From an uncultured Agathobacter sp. (GTDB lineage: Bacteria > Bacillota > Clostridia > Lachnospirales > Lachnospiraceae): a DNA stretch of 64,000 nucleotides. The position numbers and the translations under genes are program-made. Of this stretch, positions 16,897 to 29,412 are shown one piece after another. The stretch's first letter is position 1, and every line of letters starts with the position of its first letter. The stretch covers positions 79,117 through 143,116 of the forward strand of contig CAKRDT010000001.1 of assembly GCA_934316545.1 (NCBI GenBank), written 5' to 3'. The notes beneath the pieces are model-generated. The model was given only the letters and a program-made list of their open reading frames with translations, did no database searches and was not told where the DNA came from.

Positions 16897-18246
16897 TTAC
16901 AGATTCAGATCGCGCACCGTCCTGCGATAGATGTAAACAAAATAAAGCACTTCCGGAATACCCGTAATCAGCCACGATACCCCATACAGCAGATAGATGG
17001 ATGTCGTCGTTCCAAATGCTGCAAACACGGTATAGATCCAGACAATGCGGAATACACACGAACCGAGGATCATAATGATGGTCGGGATAACCGTTTTGCC
17101 GAGCGCACGCGTAGCTGCGGTCGTACAATCCATCGGAGCAGACAGCCAATAACACAGCCCCATGATCACAAGTCTGTCCATTCCCGCCGCAATCACATTC
17201 TTCTCATTTGCAAAAAGCCCCAGGAACTGATGACCGAATAGCACAAGAAGAAGTCCCACAATGACAGCGATCAGCGTCGAATACAATAAGCTGATCAGAT
17301 AACTTTTGATTACACGATCCTTATTCCTCGCACCGAGGTTCTGTCCCATAAAAGTACCGCACACCGTATAAAACGCCGCCATAACATCATATACAAGATT
17401 ATCCGCATTCATCGCCGCCGAATTACCGGCAACAACCGTGGCACTGAACGAATTGACACCGCTTTGCACAAAGAGATTCGCCACACTGTAAATCATATAC
17501 TGAAACGCAGACGGAATACCAATCTGCAGAATACGTTTTGCCTTCTGGGTTGCAAGACGCATCTCACTCCACCGGAGCCGGTAGAGTTCATGACTGCGGA
17601 ACAGATCCTTTACGATCAGAAATGCAGACACATACTGTGAAATCGCAGATGCCGCTGCCACACCCCGGACATCGATCTTTAAAACAATCACAAAAAACAG
17701 ATTCAGGATCACATTGAGTATACCTGCGATCGTAAGATACAGCAGAGGTTTCTTCGTATTCCCGCCCGCACTGAATACGGCATTGCCGAAATTGTAAAGG
17801 GACAACGCCGGCATTCCCAAAAAGTAAATATGCAGATATGCCACTGCCCCATTGATCAGTTCCTCTTTCGTATTCAAAAGCTGCAGGATAGGCCTTGCAA
17901 ACACCATCCCAACCGTCAGAAGCATAAGTCCCGCAATCAGGCTGATGATTGCAGCCGAGTGCACCGTCTCCGAAACATCCTTCTTCGACTTGGATCCGAT
18001 TGCGAGAGCCGTCAATACATTGATTCCTCCCGCCAGACCAATGGGTACCGCAAGAAAAAGTGTAAGAAGGATCGAGGTAGAACCAACCGATCCGAGCGCA
18101 TTGGCGCCGGCAAATTTGCCGACCACCGCCACATCCGATATATTAAACAGAACCTGCAACAGGTTCGACATCATAAGCGGAAGACTCAGAAACAAAATCT
18201 GTTTTGGGAGCTTTCCGACGGTTAAATCACTGCTTGTGTTACTCAT
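16897..18246 (-). CDS. MATE-family multidrug/cation antiporter
   Basis: 449 residues, twelve predicted helices in two homologous halves. Typical features: LPLMMSNLLQVLFNISDVAVVG in the first helix region and a long run of Gly-rich helices to the C-terminus. Exports cationic drugs or metabolites with Na+ or H+. Length matches the family. Divergently oriented from the ABC-F gene across a 208-bp gap. The specific substrate is unknown. Confidence 0.92.
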   Translation of the reverse strand: MSNTSSDLTVGKLPKQILFLSLPLMMSNLLQVLFNISDVAVVGKFAGANALGSVGSTSILLTLFLAVPIGLAGGINVLTALAIGSKSKKDVSETVHSAAIISLIAGLMLLTVGMVFARPILQLLNTKEELINGAVAYLHIYFLGMPALSLYNFGNAVFSAGGNTKKPLLYLTIAGILNVILNLFFVIVLKIDVRGVAAASAISQYVSAFLIVKDLFRSHELYRLRWSEMRLATQKAKRILQIGIPSAFQYMIYSVANLFVQSGVNSFSATVVAGNSAAMNADNLVYDVMAAFYTVCGTFMGQNLGARNKDRVIKSYLISLLYSTLIAVIVGLLLVLFGHQFLGLFANEKNVIAAGMDRLVIMGLCYWLSAPMDCTTAATRALGKTVIPTIIMILGSCVFRIVWIYTVFAAFGTTTSIYLLYGVSWLITGIPEVLYFVYIYRRTVRDLNL

Positions 18247-18278
18247 CTGAATTCACCTTTTCTATTATCGATTTTACA

Positions 18279-18307
18279 ATCATATACCCATTTTAATACC
18301 CCGACAA
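18279..18307 (-). promoter_or_regulatory. Promoter of the MATE gene
   Basis: Minus strand: TTGTCG (18307-18302), 17-bp spacer, TATGAT (18284-18279), 33 bp before the start codon. Confidence 0.65.
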
Positions 18308-18454
18308 GAGGTTAAAAACAAAATTTCTTTCCAAATTTCAATTGACATGATAGAATTAGAAATACGCTTTGCAAATCAGCCGTTTCAAGATATTTGTGAT
18401 ACGCTGCAAACGCATGAATGGTAACGGCAGACTTCCCCATAAAGTGAGGTAATT

Positions 18455-20011
18455 ATGAGTATATTAAATGTTGAACACTTAAATCATGGATTCGGAGACC
18501 GCGCTATCCTAAAGGACGTCACATTCCGCCTGTTAAAAGGCGAACATGTCGGCTTCGTCGGTGCAAACGGCGAGGGCAAATCCACGTTTATGAATATTAT
18601 CACGGGACACTTACAGCCGGATGAAGGCAAGATCGAATGGGCGAAAAATATTCACGTCGGCTATCTCGACCAGCACGCGGTACTGGAGAAGGGACAGACG
18701 ATCTATGATGTGCTAAAAGCGGCTTTTGCATCGCTTTTTGCATTGGAAGAAAAAATGAATGCGATCTGTGATCACATGGGCGACGCATCGCCGGAGGAAC
18801 TCGATGCCATGATGGCGGAGCTCGGCGAGATTCAGGACACGCTTGACTCCCACGATTTCTATATTATCGATACGAAAATTGAGGAGGTAGCCCGTGCATT
18901 GGGACTGATCGACATCGGACTTGAGCGTGACGTCACGGAGCTCAGCGGCGGTCAGCGTACCAAAGTTCTCCTCGGCAAACTTCTTCTTGAGAAGCCGGAT
19001 ATCCTGCTACTTGACGAGCCGACCAACTATCTGGATGAATCGCATATCGAGTGGCTGAAACGCTATTTAAATGATTATGAGAACGCGTTCATCCTGATCT
19101 CACACGATATTGTGTTTCTCAACAGTGTCATCAATCTGATCTATCACATTGACAACGGAGAGCTCACACGCTACGTTGGAAACTACGACGATTTCATGCG
19201 TGTCTACGAGGTGAAAAAAGCGCAGCTTGAGGCCGCCTACAAGAAGCAGCAACAGGAAATCAGTGAGTTAAAGGACTTCGTTGCCAGAAATAAAGCAAGA
19301 GTTGCGACAAGAAATATGGCGATGTCCCGCCAGAAAAAGTTAGATAAGATGGATGTCATCGAACTTGCCGCCGACAAGCCAAAGCCGGAATTCCGGTTCC
19401 TTGAGGCGCGCACACCGTCCAAGTTTCTCTTTGAGACCAAAGATCTTGTGATCGGCTACGATGAGCCTCTCTCCCGCCCGCTCAATCTCATTATGGAGCG
19501 TGGTCAGAAAATTGCGATGATCGGTGCCAACGGAATCGGAAAGACGACGCTTCTCAAAAGTATCATGGGTTATATCAAACCGTACTCCGGCAGCTCACAC
19601 CTTGGTGATTACCTGTATCCGGGCTATTTTGAGCAGGAGAAAAAATATGAGACAAACATTACCTGTATGGAAGAGATCTGGGATGAATTTCCATCCATGA
19701 ACCAGTATGAGGTGCGCTCCGCACTGGCCAAATGCGGACTGATGGCCAAACATATCGAGAGTCTGATGAAAGTATTAAGCGGCGGCGAACAGGCGAAAGT
19801 ACGCCTCTGCAAACTGATCAACCGCGAGACGAACCTTCTCCTTCTCGACGAGCCAACGAACCATCTGGACGTCGATGCCAAAGAAGAATTAAAGCGTGCG
19901 CTGATCGCATACAAAGGAAGTATCCTTCTCATCTGTCACGAACCGGAATTCTACGAAGATATCGTAACCGATATCTGGGATTGCGAAGAATGGACAACCA
20001 AGGCACTCTAA
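18455..20011 (+). CDS. ABC-F family ribosome-associated ATPase
   Basis: 518 residues with two ATPase domains and no membrane helices. First domain: GANGEGKST, LSGGQRTK, DEPTNYLD. Linker (residues about 240-310) is charged and helical. Second domain: GANGIGKTT, LSGGEQAK, DEPTNHLD. This is the ABC-F layout of ribosome E-site factors, which rescue stalled ribosomes or, in some members, protect against antibiotics. It resembles housekeeping YbiT/YkpA-type proteins more than a known resistance protein, but that is a judgement from motifs only. Confidence 0.92.
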   Translation: MSILNVEHLNHGFGDRAILKDVTFRLLKGEHVGFVGANGEGKSTFMNIITGHLQPDEGKIEWAKNIHVGYLDQHAVLEKGQTIYDVLKAAFASLFALEEKMNAICDHMGDASPEELDAMMAELGEIQDTLDSHDFYIIDTKIEEVARALGLIDIGLERDVTELSGGQRTKVLLGKLLLEKPDILLLDEPTNYLDESHIEWLKRYLNDYENAFILISHDIVFLNSVINLIYHIDNGELTRYVGNYDDFMRVYEVKKAQLEAAYKKQQQEISELKDFVARNKARVATRNMAMSRQKKLDKMDVIELAADKPKPEFRFLEARTPSKFLFETKDLVIGYDEPLSRPLNLIMERGQKIAMIGANGIGKTTLLKSIMGYIKPYSGSSHLGDYLYPGYFEQEKKYETNITCMEEIWDEFPSMNQYEVRSALAKCGLMAKHIESLMKVLSGGEQAKVRLCKLINRETNLLLLDEPTNHLDVDAKEELKRALIAYKGSILLICHEPEFYEDIVTDIWDCEEWTTKAL

Positions 20012-20027
20012 AGTGCCCCGGTTGTCC
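19992..20027 (+). terminator. Terminator of the ABC-F gene
   Basis: Stem GGACAACC-GGCACT paired with AGTGCC-GGTTGTCC, followed by a CTTTTT run. The 5' arm begins inside the last codons of the gene. Confidence 0.85.
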
Positions 20028-20079
20028 ATCCTTTTTCCCACAAATCTATTGCAATCTACGACGTTTTGATTTTGCCAAT

Positions 20080-21273
20080 CTACAACGTAGCCAGACACTC
20101 TTCAATCTGTAACTGTTTTGCAGCAATGGATCCCTGAATCATCTTATCGCTTCCGCCACCTCTTGCAGAAAGTTTTTCTCTCAAAGCCGCTGCAATCTGA
20201 CGACAATCTTTATTTTTGCTTCCGATGATAAACTGATAGCCACTCTCATCATTCCCGACAAACACAGCACAAATGCCTGTGAATTTTTCCACCAGTCCGT
20301 TTACCACGTTACGCACAACCGGTGTGTCCAGATCCGATTCAAACAAAATTGCATTCTCGGAGTCCTCCGGTATTGCTGCCACCTTGTATTCCATCAGTTC
20401 CTGTTTGGCTGATGCAAGCTGATTCTTCATCGTCTGGTTTGTATTCTTTAATTTTGTGACATTCTCAACAAGCGCTTCCTGATTCGTGCTAAACTGTGCC
20501 ATCAGTTCTGTGATGATATCTGCTTTCTGGCGGAATGCTTCGAGCGCACGGAACCCACAGAGAATACTGATTCGTACACCACCTTTGTAACTTTGCACAT
20601 TCATTACTTTGAGCATGCCGATCTCGCCGGTTCTTCTGACATGCGGCGCACAACATGCACATACGTCATATCCCGGAATCGTCACGATGCGAACCTGTCC
20701 CTCGATTTCGATCTTGCTGCGGTATTCCAGCACCTTTAGTTCTTCCTTGGTCGGGTAGCTGACTTCCACCGGAATATTTTCGATGATTGCCTGATTGGCT
20801 TCTGTCTCGATCTTTTCAAGATCCTCCGAAGAAATCACACCGTTAAAATCCATCGTCACAACAGAATCGCTCAGATGAAATCCGACATTGTCATATCCAA
20901 ACCTGTTATGTACGATACCGGAAAAAATATGTTCTCCGCTATGCTGCTGCATATTGTAAAAACGATGCTTCCAGTCCACGACGCCTTTTACCGTTGTACC
21001 AACCGCAAGCGGTGCTGCAAGCGTGTGTGTGATCACCTCATCCCGAATCTGTACATCAAGCACCTCCACACCGTTGATGGATCCCATATCCGGGCTCTGT
21101 CCGCCCTCTTCCGGGAAGAAAAGCGTCTGGTTCAGCCATACCTGATAGACCTTTCCCTCCTTCTTCTCCACTTCTTCACATGCAAGCACTTCTGCCTCAA
21201 ATTCTGTCTTATATGCATCCGCATCATACAAACGGACCGTTTTTCTTATATCCATATTAATTTCCCCATTCAT
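20080..21273 (-). CDS. AlaX-type alanyl-tRNA editing protein
   Basis: 397 residues, a stand-alone homologue of the AlaS editing and DHHA1 domains. Seen: the zinc motif HSGEHIFSG near residue 112, the second half CACCAPHV near 207, a coiled-coil stretch (about 250-310) and the C-terminal GGGSDKMIQGS. Removes Ser (or Gly) from mischarged tRNA-Ala. The track start and an ATG six codons later are both possible; both have weak purine-rich sites. It follows metAA by 21 bp, probably in one transcript, although function is unrelated. Confidence 0.9.
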   Translation of the reverse strand: MNGEINMDIRKTVRLYDADAYKTEFEAEVLACEEVEKKEGKVYQVWLNQTLFFPEEGGQSPDMGSINGVEVLDVQIRDEVITHTLAAPLAVGTTVKGVVDWKHRFYNMQQHSGEHIFSGIVHNRFGYDNVGFHLSDSVVTMDFNGVISSEDLEKIETEANQAIIENIPVEVSYPTKEELKVLEYRSKIEIEGQVRIVTIPGYDVCACCAPHVRRTGEIGMLKVMNVQSYKGGVRISILCGFRALEAFRQKADIITELMAQFSTNQEALVENVTKLKNTNQTMKNQLASAKQELMEYKVAAIPEDSENAILFESDLDTPVVRNVVNGLVEKFTGICAVFVGNDESGYQFIIGSKNKDCRQIAAALREKLSARGGGSDKMIQGSIAAKQLQIEECLATL

Positions 21274-21294
21274 TTGATTCCCTGAGTTCCGGAA

Positions 21295-22227
21295 TTATTT
21301 TCCGATGATTTCAGCCACATCAATAAACTGATACGGTGTCTGCTGATAAACATAATAGTTCAACCAGTTCGCATACATAATATTACCATGAGAACGCCAC
21401 TGCAGAAGCGGTCTTTGCGTATCATCATCGTTCGGATAATAATTTACCGGAAGACGGATCGGCAACCCTTTCGCTTTATCTCTCTTATATTCGCTATCAA
21501 GCGTCATACGATCATACTCCGGATGTCCCATCACAAAAATCTGGCTTCCGTCCTGATTCATCAGCAGGAACACTCCTGCATCCTCGGATTCCGCAAGAAT
21601 TGTCAATTCCTCATGTGCCAGAATATCTTCCTTGCGTATCTCCGTATGACGCGAATGTGGCGCATAGAAATAATCATCAAATCCTCTGACAAGCGGAATC
21701 TTACGGTTCATTACCTTGTGGCGGAATACCCCGAACATCTTCTCATCCAGAATATGCTTCGGAATTCCGTAATGGTAATACAGTCCCGCCTGTGCCCCCC
21801 AGCAAAGATGCAGCGTCGAAGTCACATGTTTCTTGGACCACTCCATGATCTCACAGATTTCCGGCCAATAATCCACTTCCTCATACTCCATCAGCTCCAC
21901 CGGAGCTCCCGTGATGATCAATCCGTCAAAATACTGCTTTTTTATCTCATCAAACGTCTGGTAAAATTTGTTCAAATGACTCTTGGAGGTATGGGTCGAT
22001 GCATGGGATGCCGGTGTCAGAAATGACACATCCACCTGCAACGGCGTATTTGACAGTGATCGAAGAATTTGAAGCTCCGTATCCTCCTTAAGCGGCATCA
22101 GATTAACGATCACAATATTGATCGGACGAATATCCTGATGCATCGCACGATTTTCATCCATTACAAATATATTTTCCTGTTCAAGGATCTCCTTTGCAGG
22201 CAGATCACTTTGTGTTCTGATTGGCAT
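21295..22227 (-). CDS. metAA: Homoserine O-acetyltransferase (MetA type)
   Basis: 310 residues of the MetA family, first committed step of methionine synthesis. The nucleophile is Cys142 (HLCWGAQAG), with the His/Glu pair in MGHPEYD. Residue 111 is Glu (GAPVE). From published work on Bacillus cereus MetA, Glu at this position selects acetyl-CoA, while Gly at this position (E. coli) selects succinyl-CoA. So acetyl-CoA use is predicted. No S-box or T-box riboswitch was recognised in the 92 bp upstream. Confidence 0.93.
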   Translation of the reverse strand: MPIRTQSDLPAKEILEQENIFVMDENRAMHQDIRPINIVIVNLMPLKEDTELQILRSLSNTPLQVDVSFLTPASHASTHTSKSHLNKFYQTFDEIKKQYFDGLIITGAPVELMEYEEVDYWPEICEIMEWSKKHVTSTLHLCWGAQAGLYYHYGIPKHILDEKMFGVFRHKVMNRKIPLVRGFDDYFYAPHSRHTEIRKEDILAHEELTILAESEDAGVFLLMNQDGSQIFVMGHPEYDRMTLDSEYKRDKAKGLPIRLPVNYYPNDDDTQRPLLQWRSHGNIMYANWLNYYVYQQTPYQFIDVAEIIGK

Positions 22228-22319
22228 AACTTATGATTCCTCACTTTCCGGCATTTTGTTCCATCCGCGATCTCGCATATCATTCATATGTTTGATTCAT
22301 TCTCTCTTTTTCATTTCTT

Positions 22320-25263
<2,944 letters not shown>

Positions 25264-25288
25264 CAATATACCCTCACGTGCAAAAAAC

Positions 25289-25311
25289 GCGGAGACTGTT
25301 ACAGCCTCCGC
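25289..25311 (-). terminator. Terminator of the SH3-protein gene
   Basis: Minus strand stem GCGGAG...CTCCGC with inner pairing, followed by GTTTTTTG (25287-25282). It lies between the SH3 gene and the pseudouridine-synthase start. Confidence 0.85.
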
Positions 25312-25320
25312 CATGTATCT

Positions 25321-26433
25321 TTATTTCACTTTCACTTCTTTTAACAGATCACTCTTAATATATCCTGTCTGTCCCTGAAACTTAACCTTTGTCCACTCAC
25401 CGGATGTCCCCAGCTTTTTCAGTTTTACACCGATATCAACTTTGCCAAGTATCTCTGCATCCGTGCTCGCCTTGGCACGCACATTACAGATATCTTTTGT
25501 CTTTACCTTAGTGTTCTTCTTGGTCGTCTCTGTTTTTTTGTCATCTTTCTTCGTATCATCGGCTTTGGAATCCGACTCATCGCTATCCGCCTTCTGCGTA
25601 TCGTCCTTGGCCTCATCTGCTTTTGACGTATCCTGCGGCTGATTGTCGTCTTCTTTTGGTGTATCCGCTGCCTGTGTACTGTCTACTTCCGTTCCCGTCT
25701 GTGAGTCATCTGTCTTCATGTCTGCCACAGAATCTCTCCAATTCGAGATAACAGTACGAAGTGTCCCGCCTACCATATTGGCAAGTTTATCATCACCAGC
25801 CACAGCCTCATCATATTTCGTCTGCACCTGACTCTGTAAAGCCGTCACTTCTTCTGACTTTTCATAGCTTAACACCAGCGAATATAAATTTGCATCCAGG
25901 TCATTCTCAAGGAATGTAAAATTATAGGAAGAATATGCATTATTGATATACAGATTACCCTTGCCGTCCCGCTCCACATAGAAGAAATCCATTCCCGGTG
26001 CAGGTGTATCCACTTCATAAAATTTCAGATCGTACACGGTTGAAACCAAATAAGAATCATCCGTCGCTCCCGGCATAGAATAGCAGGTAATATTCTCATA
26101 TTTCTCATAATAATCCGCCAACGCACCAATATAGCTCTTCTCATTATCGGTAAACGGAGAAACAAACTGTTCCATTGATTCCGTATCACCGGCTGCATAT
26201 GCAGTATAATAATCTGTAATTAAATCCACCAGTTCCTGCGAAGCATTCTTTTCAAGCTTTCCGTTCAATTCATACTCTGTCGCCGCTTGTGTTGCTACCG
26301 TCTCTGATCCGTTCTGTGTAGGATCGGTATCGGACTTTGGTCCTGTACAATTCACAAGCACGAAAACAAAAGCGACAAATAAAACAACAGCGATCATATA
26401 TCTTTTATATTTATTCAAAAAGTCCATCTGCAT
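25321..26433 (-). CDS. Membrane-anchored extracellular protein with C-terminal SH3b domain
   Basis: 370 residues. One membrane helix near residues 11-29, then an extracellular region: a NTF2-like stretch (about 60-200, ITDYYTAYAAGD), a low-complexity Asp/Lys/Thr/Ser linker (about 245-310) and a bacterial SH3 domain (VRAKASTDAEILGKV, GQTGYIKSDLL), often peptidoglycan-binding. The LVNC after the helix is a poor lipobox, so helix anchoring is more likely than lipidation. The chosen ATG lies 5 bp after GGAGG. Longer frames upstream run into the 46-bp repeats. Confidence 0.8.
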   Translation of the reverse strand: MQMDFLNKYKRYMIAVVLFVAFVFVLVNCTGPKSDTDPTQNGSETVATQAATEYELNGKLEKNASQELVDLITDYYTAYAAGDTESMEQFVSPFTDNEKSYIGALADYYEKYENITCYSMPGATDDSYLVSTVYDLKFYEVDTPAPGMDFFYVERDGKGNLYINNAYSSYNFTFLENDLDANLYSLVLSYEKSEEVTALQSQVQTKYDEAVAGDDKLANMVGGTLRTVISNWRDSVADMKTDDSQTGTEVDSTQAADTPKEDDNQPQDTSKADEAKDDTQKADSDESDSKADDTKKDDKKTETTKKNTKVKTKDICNVRAKASTDAEILGKVDIGVKLKKLGTSGEWTKVKFQGQTGYIKSDLLKEVKVK

Positions 26434-26458
26434 TTGAACCTCCATATTCAATACATGG

Positions 26459-26642
26459 GCGATAAGAAATCTCCCCAGCTGCGCTGGGTCCCCTCTTACC
26501 ATGAGCGATAAGAAATCTCCCCAGCTGCGCTGGATCCCCTCTTACCATGAGCGATAAGAAATCTCCCCAGCTGCGCTGGGTCCCCTCTTACCGCAGGCGA
26601 TAAGGCATCCTCCCAACTTTCGTTGGGTCCCTCCTTACCGCA
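26459..26642. repeat. Four tandem 46-bp hairpin repeats
   Basis: Units at 26459-26504, 26505-26550, 26551-26596 and 26597-26642. The first three are nearly identical; the fourth is diverged but keeps the pairing (CCCAGC/GCTGGG becomes CCCAAC/GTTGGG, a compensatory change). Each unit can also pair GATAAGA with TCTTACC at its outer edge. They lie directly 3' of the minus-strand tRNA-Arg and upstream of the SH3-protein gene. Confidence 0.9.
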
Positions 26643-26645
26643 TTA

Positions 26646-26717
26646 TGCACCCGGCGGGAATCGAACCCGCATCTCAGGAGTCGGAGTCCTACGTTCTATC
26701 CATTATACTACGGCTGC
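26646..26717 (-). tRNA. tRNA-Arg (anticodon CCG)
   Basis: 72 bases fold as a cloverleaf: anticodon stem TAGGA/TCCTG around loop CTCCGAC (T33, anticodon CCG, reads CGG), T-arm GCGGG-TTCGATT-CCCGC and acceptor GCAGCCG/CGGGTGC. One acceptor pair is a G-G mismatch (position 4 with 69), and the D-stem is irregular. CCA is not encoded. A promoter lies 47 bp upstream. Confidence 0.9.
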
Positions 26718-26763
26718 CAGTAGCAGAAATTCATCTGCCGTTCACGCATCTGCGCGTTTATAA

Positions 26764-26792
26764 ATCATACCATACCTTGCCGAGTTCGTCAA
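26764..26792 (-). promoter_or_regulatory. Promoter of tRNA-Arg
   Basis: Minus strand: TTGACG (26792-26787), 17-bp spacer, TATGAT (26769-26764). The -35 box overlaps the last bases of aroD. Confidence 0.7.
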
Positions 26793-27556
26793 CGGCTGAT
26801 GCTTTTATCCATAATACCAAGTACCTGTTCAAGTTCTCCCATCGGAAGCTGTCCCGGAGCACTTGCCCGCTCTCCTGCGCCAAACGACACACAAGAACCA
26901 AAGAATTCTCCCGTCACGCGCGAGATTGCTCCTTGCGCCCCCATAGACATCGTAATAAGCGCTTTATCCGGATACTTCTCGTGAAAAGCATTCGTCTCTT
27001 CCAACAAATCAAGCACATCCTGCATCGATTTCGGCATGACCGCCAATTTCACGACATCCGCACCACTTTCACGGATCTGTTCAAGCAGCATACGGATCAC
27101 TCCCCGATCCGGAGTTTCATCAAAATCATGATGCGATGCAATCACATGAACTCCCATCTCCTGAAGGCTTCGAATCTCCTTTTCCGGTTTAGCGGCTTCA
27201 AAATATTCCAGATCAACAAAATCGACCACATCCGTCTCCGCTGCCGTCTGATGGATATCATAAATTTTATCCGGTTCTAATGCCATAAGTCCCCCCTGGT
27301 TCTTAGAACGGAATGTATACACTAAAATTGTATCCTTAACTATCGGTTTTAATTCACTTAACACTTCCCGGATTGCATTTACGCTTTCTGCCTGATCAAA
27401 TGCATCCACTCTCCACTCGACCATATCCACATGAAGCCACGCCAAGCGTTTGGCTTCTTTTATAATCGCCTCTTTATTTGTTTCCATAATCGGCACACAT
27501 ACAAGCGGCTTCCCTTTGCCGAGTACACGTCCCTTAATACAAAGCAGATTCTCCAT
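26789..27556 (-). CDS. aroD: Type I 3-dehydroquinate dehydratase
   Basis: 255 residues. Third step of the shikimate pathway. Schiff-base Lys is in VKLAVMP, the catalytic His in ASHHDFDETP, and the substrate-binding EWRVD motif is near residue 46. The closing region SFGAGERASAPGQLP is family-typical. Start chosen after GGGAGGAACAAA. It is divergent from aroF, the first pathway enzyme, across a 760-bp gap that contains a palindromic element. Confidence 0.95.
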   Translation of the reverse strand: MENLLCIKGRVLGKGKPLVCVPIMETNKEAIIKEAKRLAWLHVDMVEWRVDAFDQAESVNAIREVLSELKPIVKDTILVYTFRSKNQGGLMALEPDKIYDIHQTAAETDVVDFVDLEYFEAAKPEKEIRSLQEMGVHVIASHHDFDETPDRGVIRMLLEQIRESGADVVKLAVMPKSMQDVLDLLEETNAFHEKYPDKALITMSMGAQGAISRVTGEFFGSCVSFGAGERASAPGQLPMGELEQVLGIMDKSISR

Positions 27557-27677
27557 TTTGTTCCTCCCGCTATAAACGCTCGTCCGCATCCATACCGGTT
27601 CCTTTTCATACTCCCCGCGGACCAATGTAAATTATAACAGTTATATGTAGAAAAAGAAAGGAAATACTGCGACAAAA

Positions 27678-27706
27678 TTGACATTTCAGACTTTTTCGAT
27701 TAATAT
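27678..27706 (+). promoter_or_regulatory. Sigma-A promoter facing aroF
   Basis: TTGACA (27678-27683), 17-bp spacer, TAATAT (27701-27706); predicted start near 27713. It is about 600 bp from aroF because a 552-bp element sits at 27735-28286. Without the element the leader would be about 40-50 bases. Confidence 0.78.
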
Positions 27707-27724
27707 AACCGAGTGTATAAATAT

Positions 27725-28296
27725 ACTACAATTTAACAGGCGATTACGAAACTCCTGTGGCGGCGTGCTCCGGCTGGACTGACCCGGTGGCGGGCTTCTA
27801 TGCTGAACACTAGTTATCCCAAATCAAGAATTTGCTGAAAATGTCCGCTGGGCTCTTTCTATGATTTTTGTCCGCTCAAGCTTAGACAGTGGCGCTCCGA
27901 ATGTTCGTCTGAACACAGAATGTGTCCGATGGATTTCGTGTCTGCCTTACGTGGGGCACCTTTGTGAACGAGTGCCCACGGGTCGTGTTTGCGACCTCAT
28001 AACTTAATGGCTCTCCACAATTCTATGAGGGGAGACATTAACCGAGAGTGGGCACAATCAAAATTCACAAAGTGCCCCTCTTAGGCAGACTAGAAATTTT
28101 GAGCACATCTGTGTCAGACGGACACTTGGAGTGCCACAGTCGAAGCATTGCTCGGACATAAAAATTGAGCCCAGCAGAGATTTTCGCAAATTCAATGATT
28201 TTGTCTAAAATCGTGTTCAGCATAGAAGCCCGCCACCGGGTCAGCCCAGCCGGAGCACGCCGCCACAGGAATTTTGCAATCGCTTAACTACAATTT
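27725..28296. mobile_element. 552-bp palindromic MITE-like element with 10-bp target duplication
   Basis: The element body is 27735-28286, flanked on both sides by ACTACAATTT (27725-27734 and 28287-28296), a perfect 10-bp direct repeat expected from insertion. The two halves are inverted copies. The outer 70 bp match almost perfectly (CTCCTGTGGCGGCGTGCTCC on both arms, then GACCCGGTGGCGGGCTTCTA); the inner arms are more diverged; the centre lies near 28010. No ORF encodes a transposase, so it would be mobilised in trans. Other copies: 61514-61572 (miniature), 63912-64000 (window edge) and a fragment at 42368-42428. Transcribed from the aroF promoter it would form a giant hairpin in the leader. 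Confidence 0.88.
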
Positions 28297-28316
28297 GAAG
28301 ATACAAGGAGTACAAA

Positions 28317-29351
28317 ATGAGTTTTACATTTTTAAATCAATTACCGACTCCGGACGAAATCAAGCGTGATTACCCGCTTGCCCCGGAATTAAAAGAATTA
28401 AAAAAGCAGCGTGATGCCATGATTTCCGATGTGATCACCGGCAAAGATTCACGTTTTCTTGTTATTATCGGGCCATGTTCTGCAGATAACGAAGACTCTG
28501 TATGCGACTATGTCAGCCGCCTGACCAGCATTCAAGAAGACGTAAAAGATCAGTTGATTATCATCCCGCGTGTATACACCAATAAGCCGCGTACAACCGG
28601 CGAGGGATACAAGGGTATCGCATCCCAGCCGGATCCGGAAAAGGCGCCTGACATGGTTGAAGGTCTGATTGCCATGCGTAAGATGCACATCCGTGCCATC
28701 GCAGAGAGCGGACTTACCTGTGCAGACGAAATGCTTTACCCTGAAAACTGGGGTTATGTCGAAGATCTTCTCTCCTACGTTGCAATCGGCGCACGTTCCG
28801 TTGAAGACCAGCAGCATCGTCTGACCGTCAGCGGCTTCGACGTAGCATCCGGCATGAAGAATCCAACCAGCGGAGACTTCTCCGTCATGTTAAACTCTGT
28901 ATATGCAGCTCAGCATCCGCATCATTTCGTATACCGCGGATACGAAGTAAAGACATCCGGAAACCCACTCACACATGTGGTTCTTCGCGGAGCAGTCAGC
29001 AAACACGGTAATACGGTACAGAATTATCATTACGAGGATCTCATCCGTCTTCATGAAATGTACGAAAAAATGGATGTTGTAAACCCTGCCGCTATCATTG
29101 ACACAAACCATTCGAATTCCGGCAAAAAATTCAAAGAACAGATCCGTATCGTCAAGGAAGTCATGCACAATCGTCAGATTTCTTCCGATATTCGCAGCTT
29201 AGTCAAAGGACTTATGATTGAAAGTTATATTGAAGAAGGCAACCAGCCAATCGGCGAGCATGTATATGGTAAATCCATCACAGACCCTTGTCTCGGATGG
29301 GAAGATTCCAAGAAACTGATCTATGAAATTGCCGAAGCAAACGCAAAATAG
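28317..29351 (+). CDS. aroF: 3-deoxy-7-phosphoheptulonate (DAHP) synthase, class I
   Basis: 344 residues of the AroF/G/H class. Seen: IGPCSADN near residue 51, PRVYTNKPRTTGEGYKG, GARSVEDQQHR, NPTSGDFSVM and the metal-binding DTNHSNSGK. Condenses PEP and erythrose-4-phosphate in the first shikimate step. The ribosome site ACAAGGAGT is intact 8 bp before the ATG and lies outside the inserted element. Feedback specificity cannot be read from the sequence. Confidence 0.95.
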   Translation: MSFTFLNQLPTPDEIKRDYPLAPELKELKKQRDAMISDVITGKDSRFLVIIGPCSADNEDSVCDYVSRLTSIQEDVKDQLIIIPRVYTNKPRTTGEGYKGIASQPDPEKAPDMVEGLIAMRKMHIRAIAESGLTCADEMLYPENWGYVEDLLSYVAIGARSVEDQQHRLTVSGFDVASGMKNPTSGDFSVMLNSVYAAQHPHHFVYRGYEVKTSGNPLTHVVLRGAVSKHGNTVQNYHYEDLIRLHEMYEKMDVVNPAAIIDTNHSNSGKKFKEQIRIVKEVMHNRQISSDIRSLVKGLMIESYIEEGNQPIGEHVYGKSITDPCLGWEDSKKLIYEIAEANAK

Positions 29352-29412
29352 TAGAACGAAATGATTTTCGCGCAAAATGAGTCAACTAATGCCAACTTAA
29401 TACAATTAAGTG

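Noticed and set aside
25321..26502. Longer N-terminus for the SH3 protein
   Set aside because: The extension is encoded by the 46-bp repeats; the internal ATG has a good ribosome site and starts right before the membrane helix.
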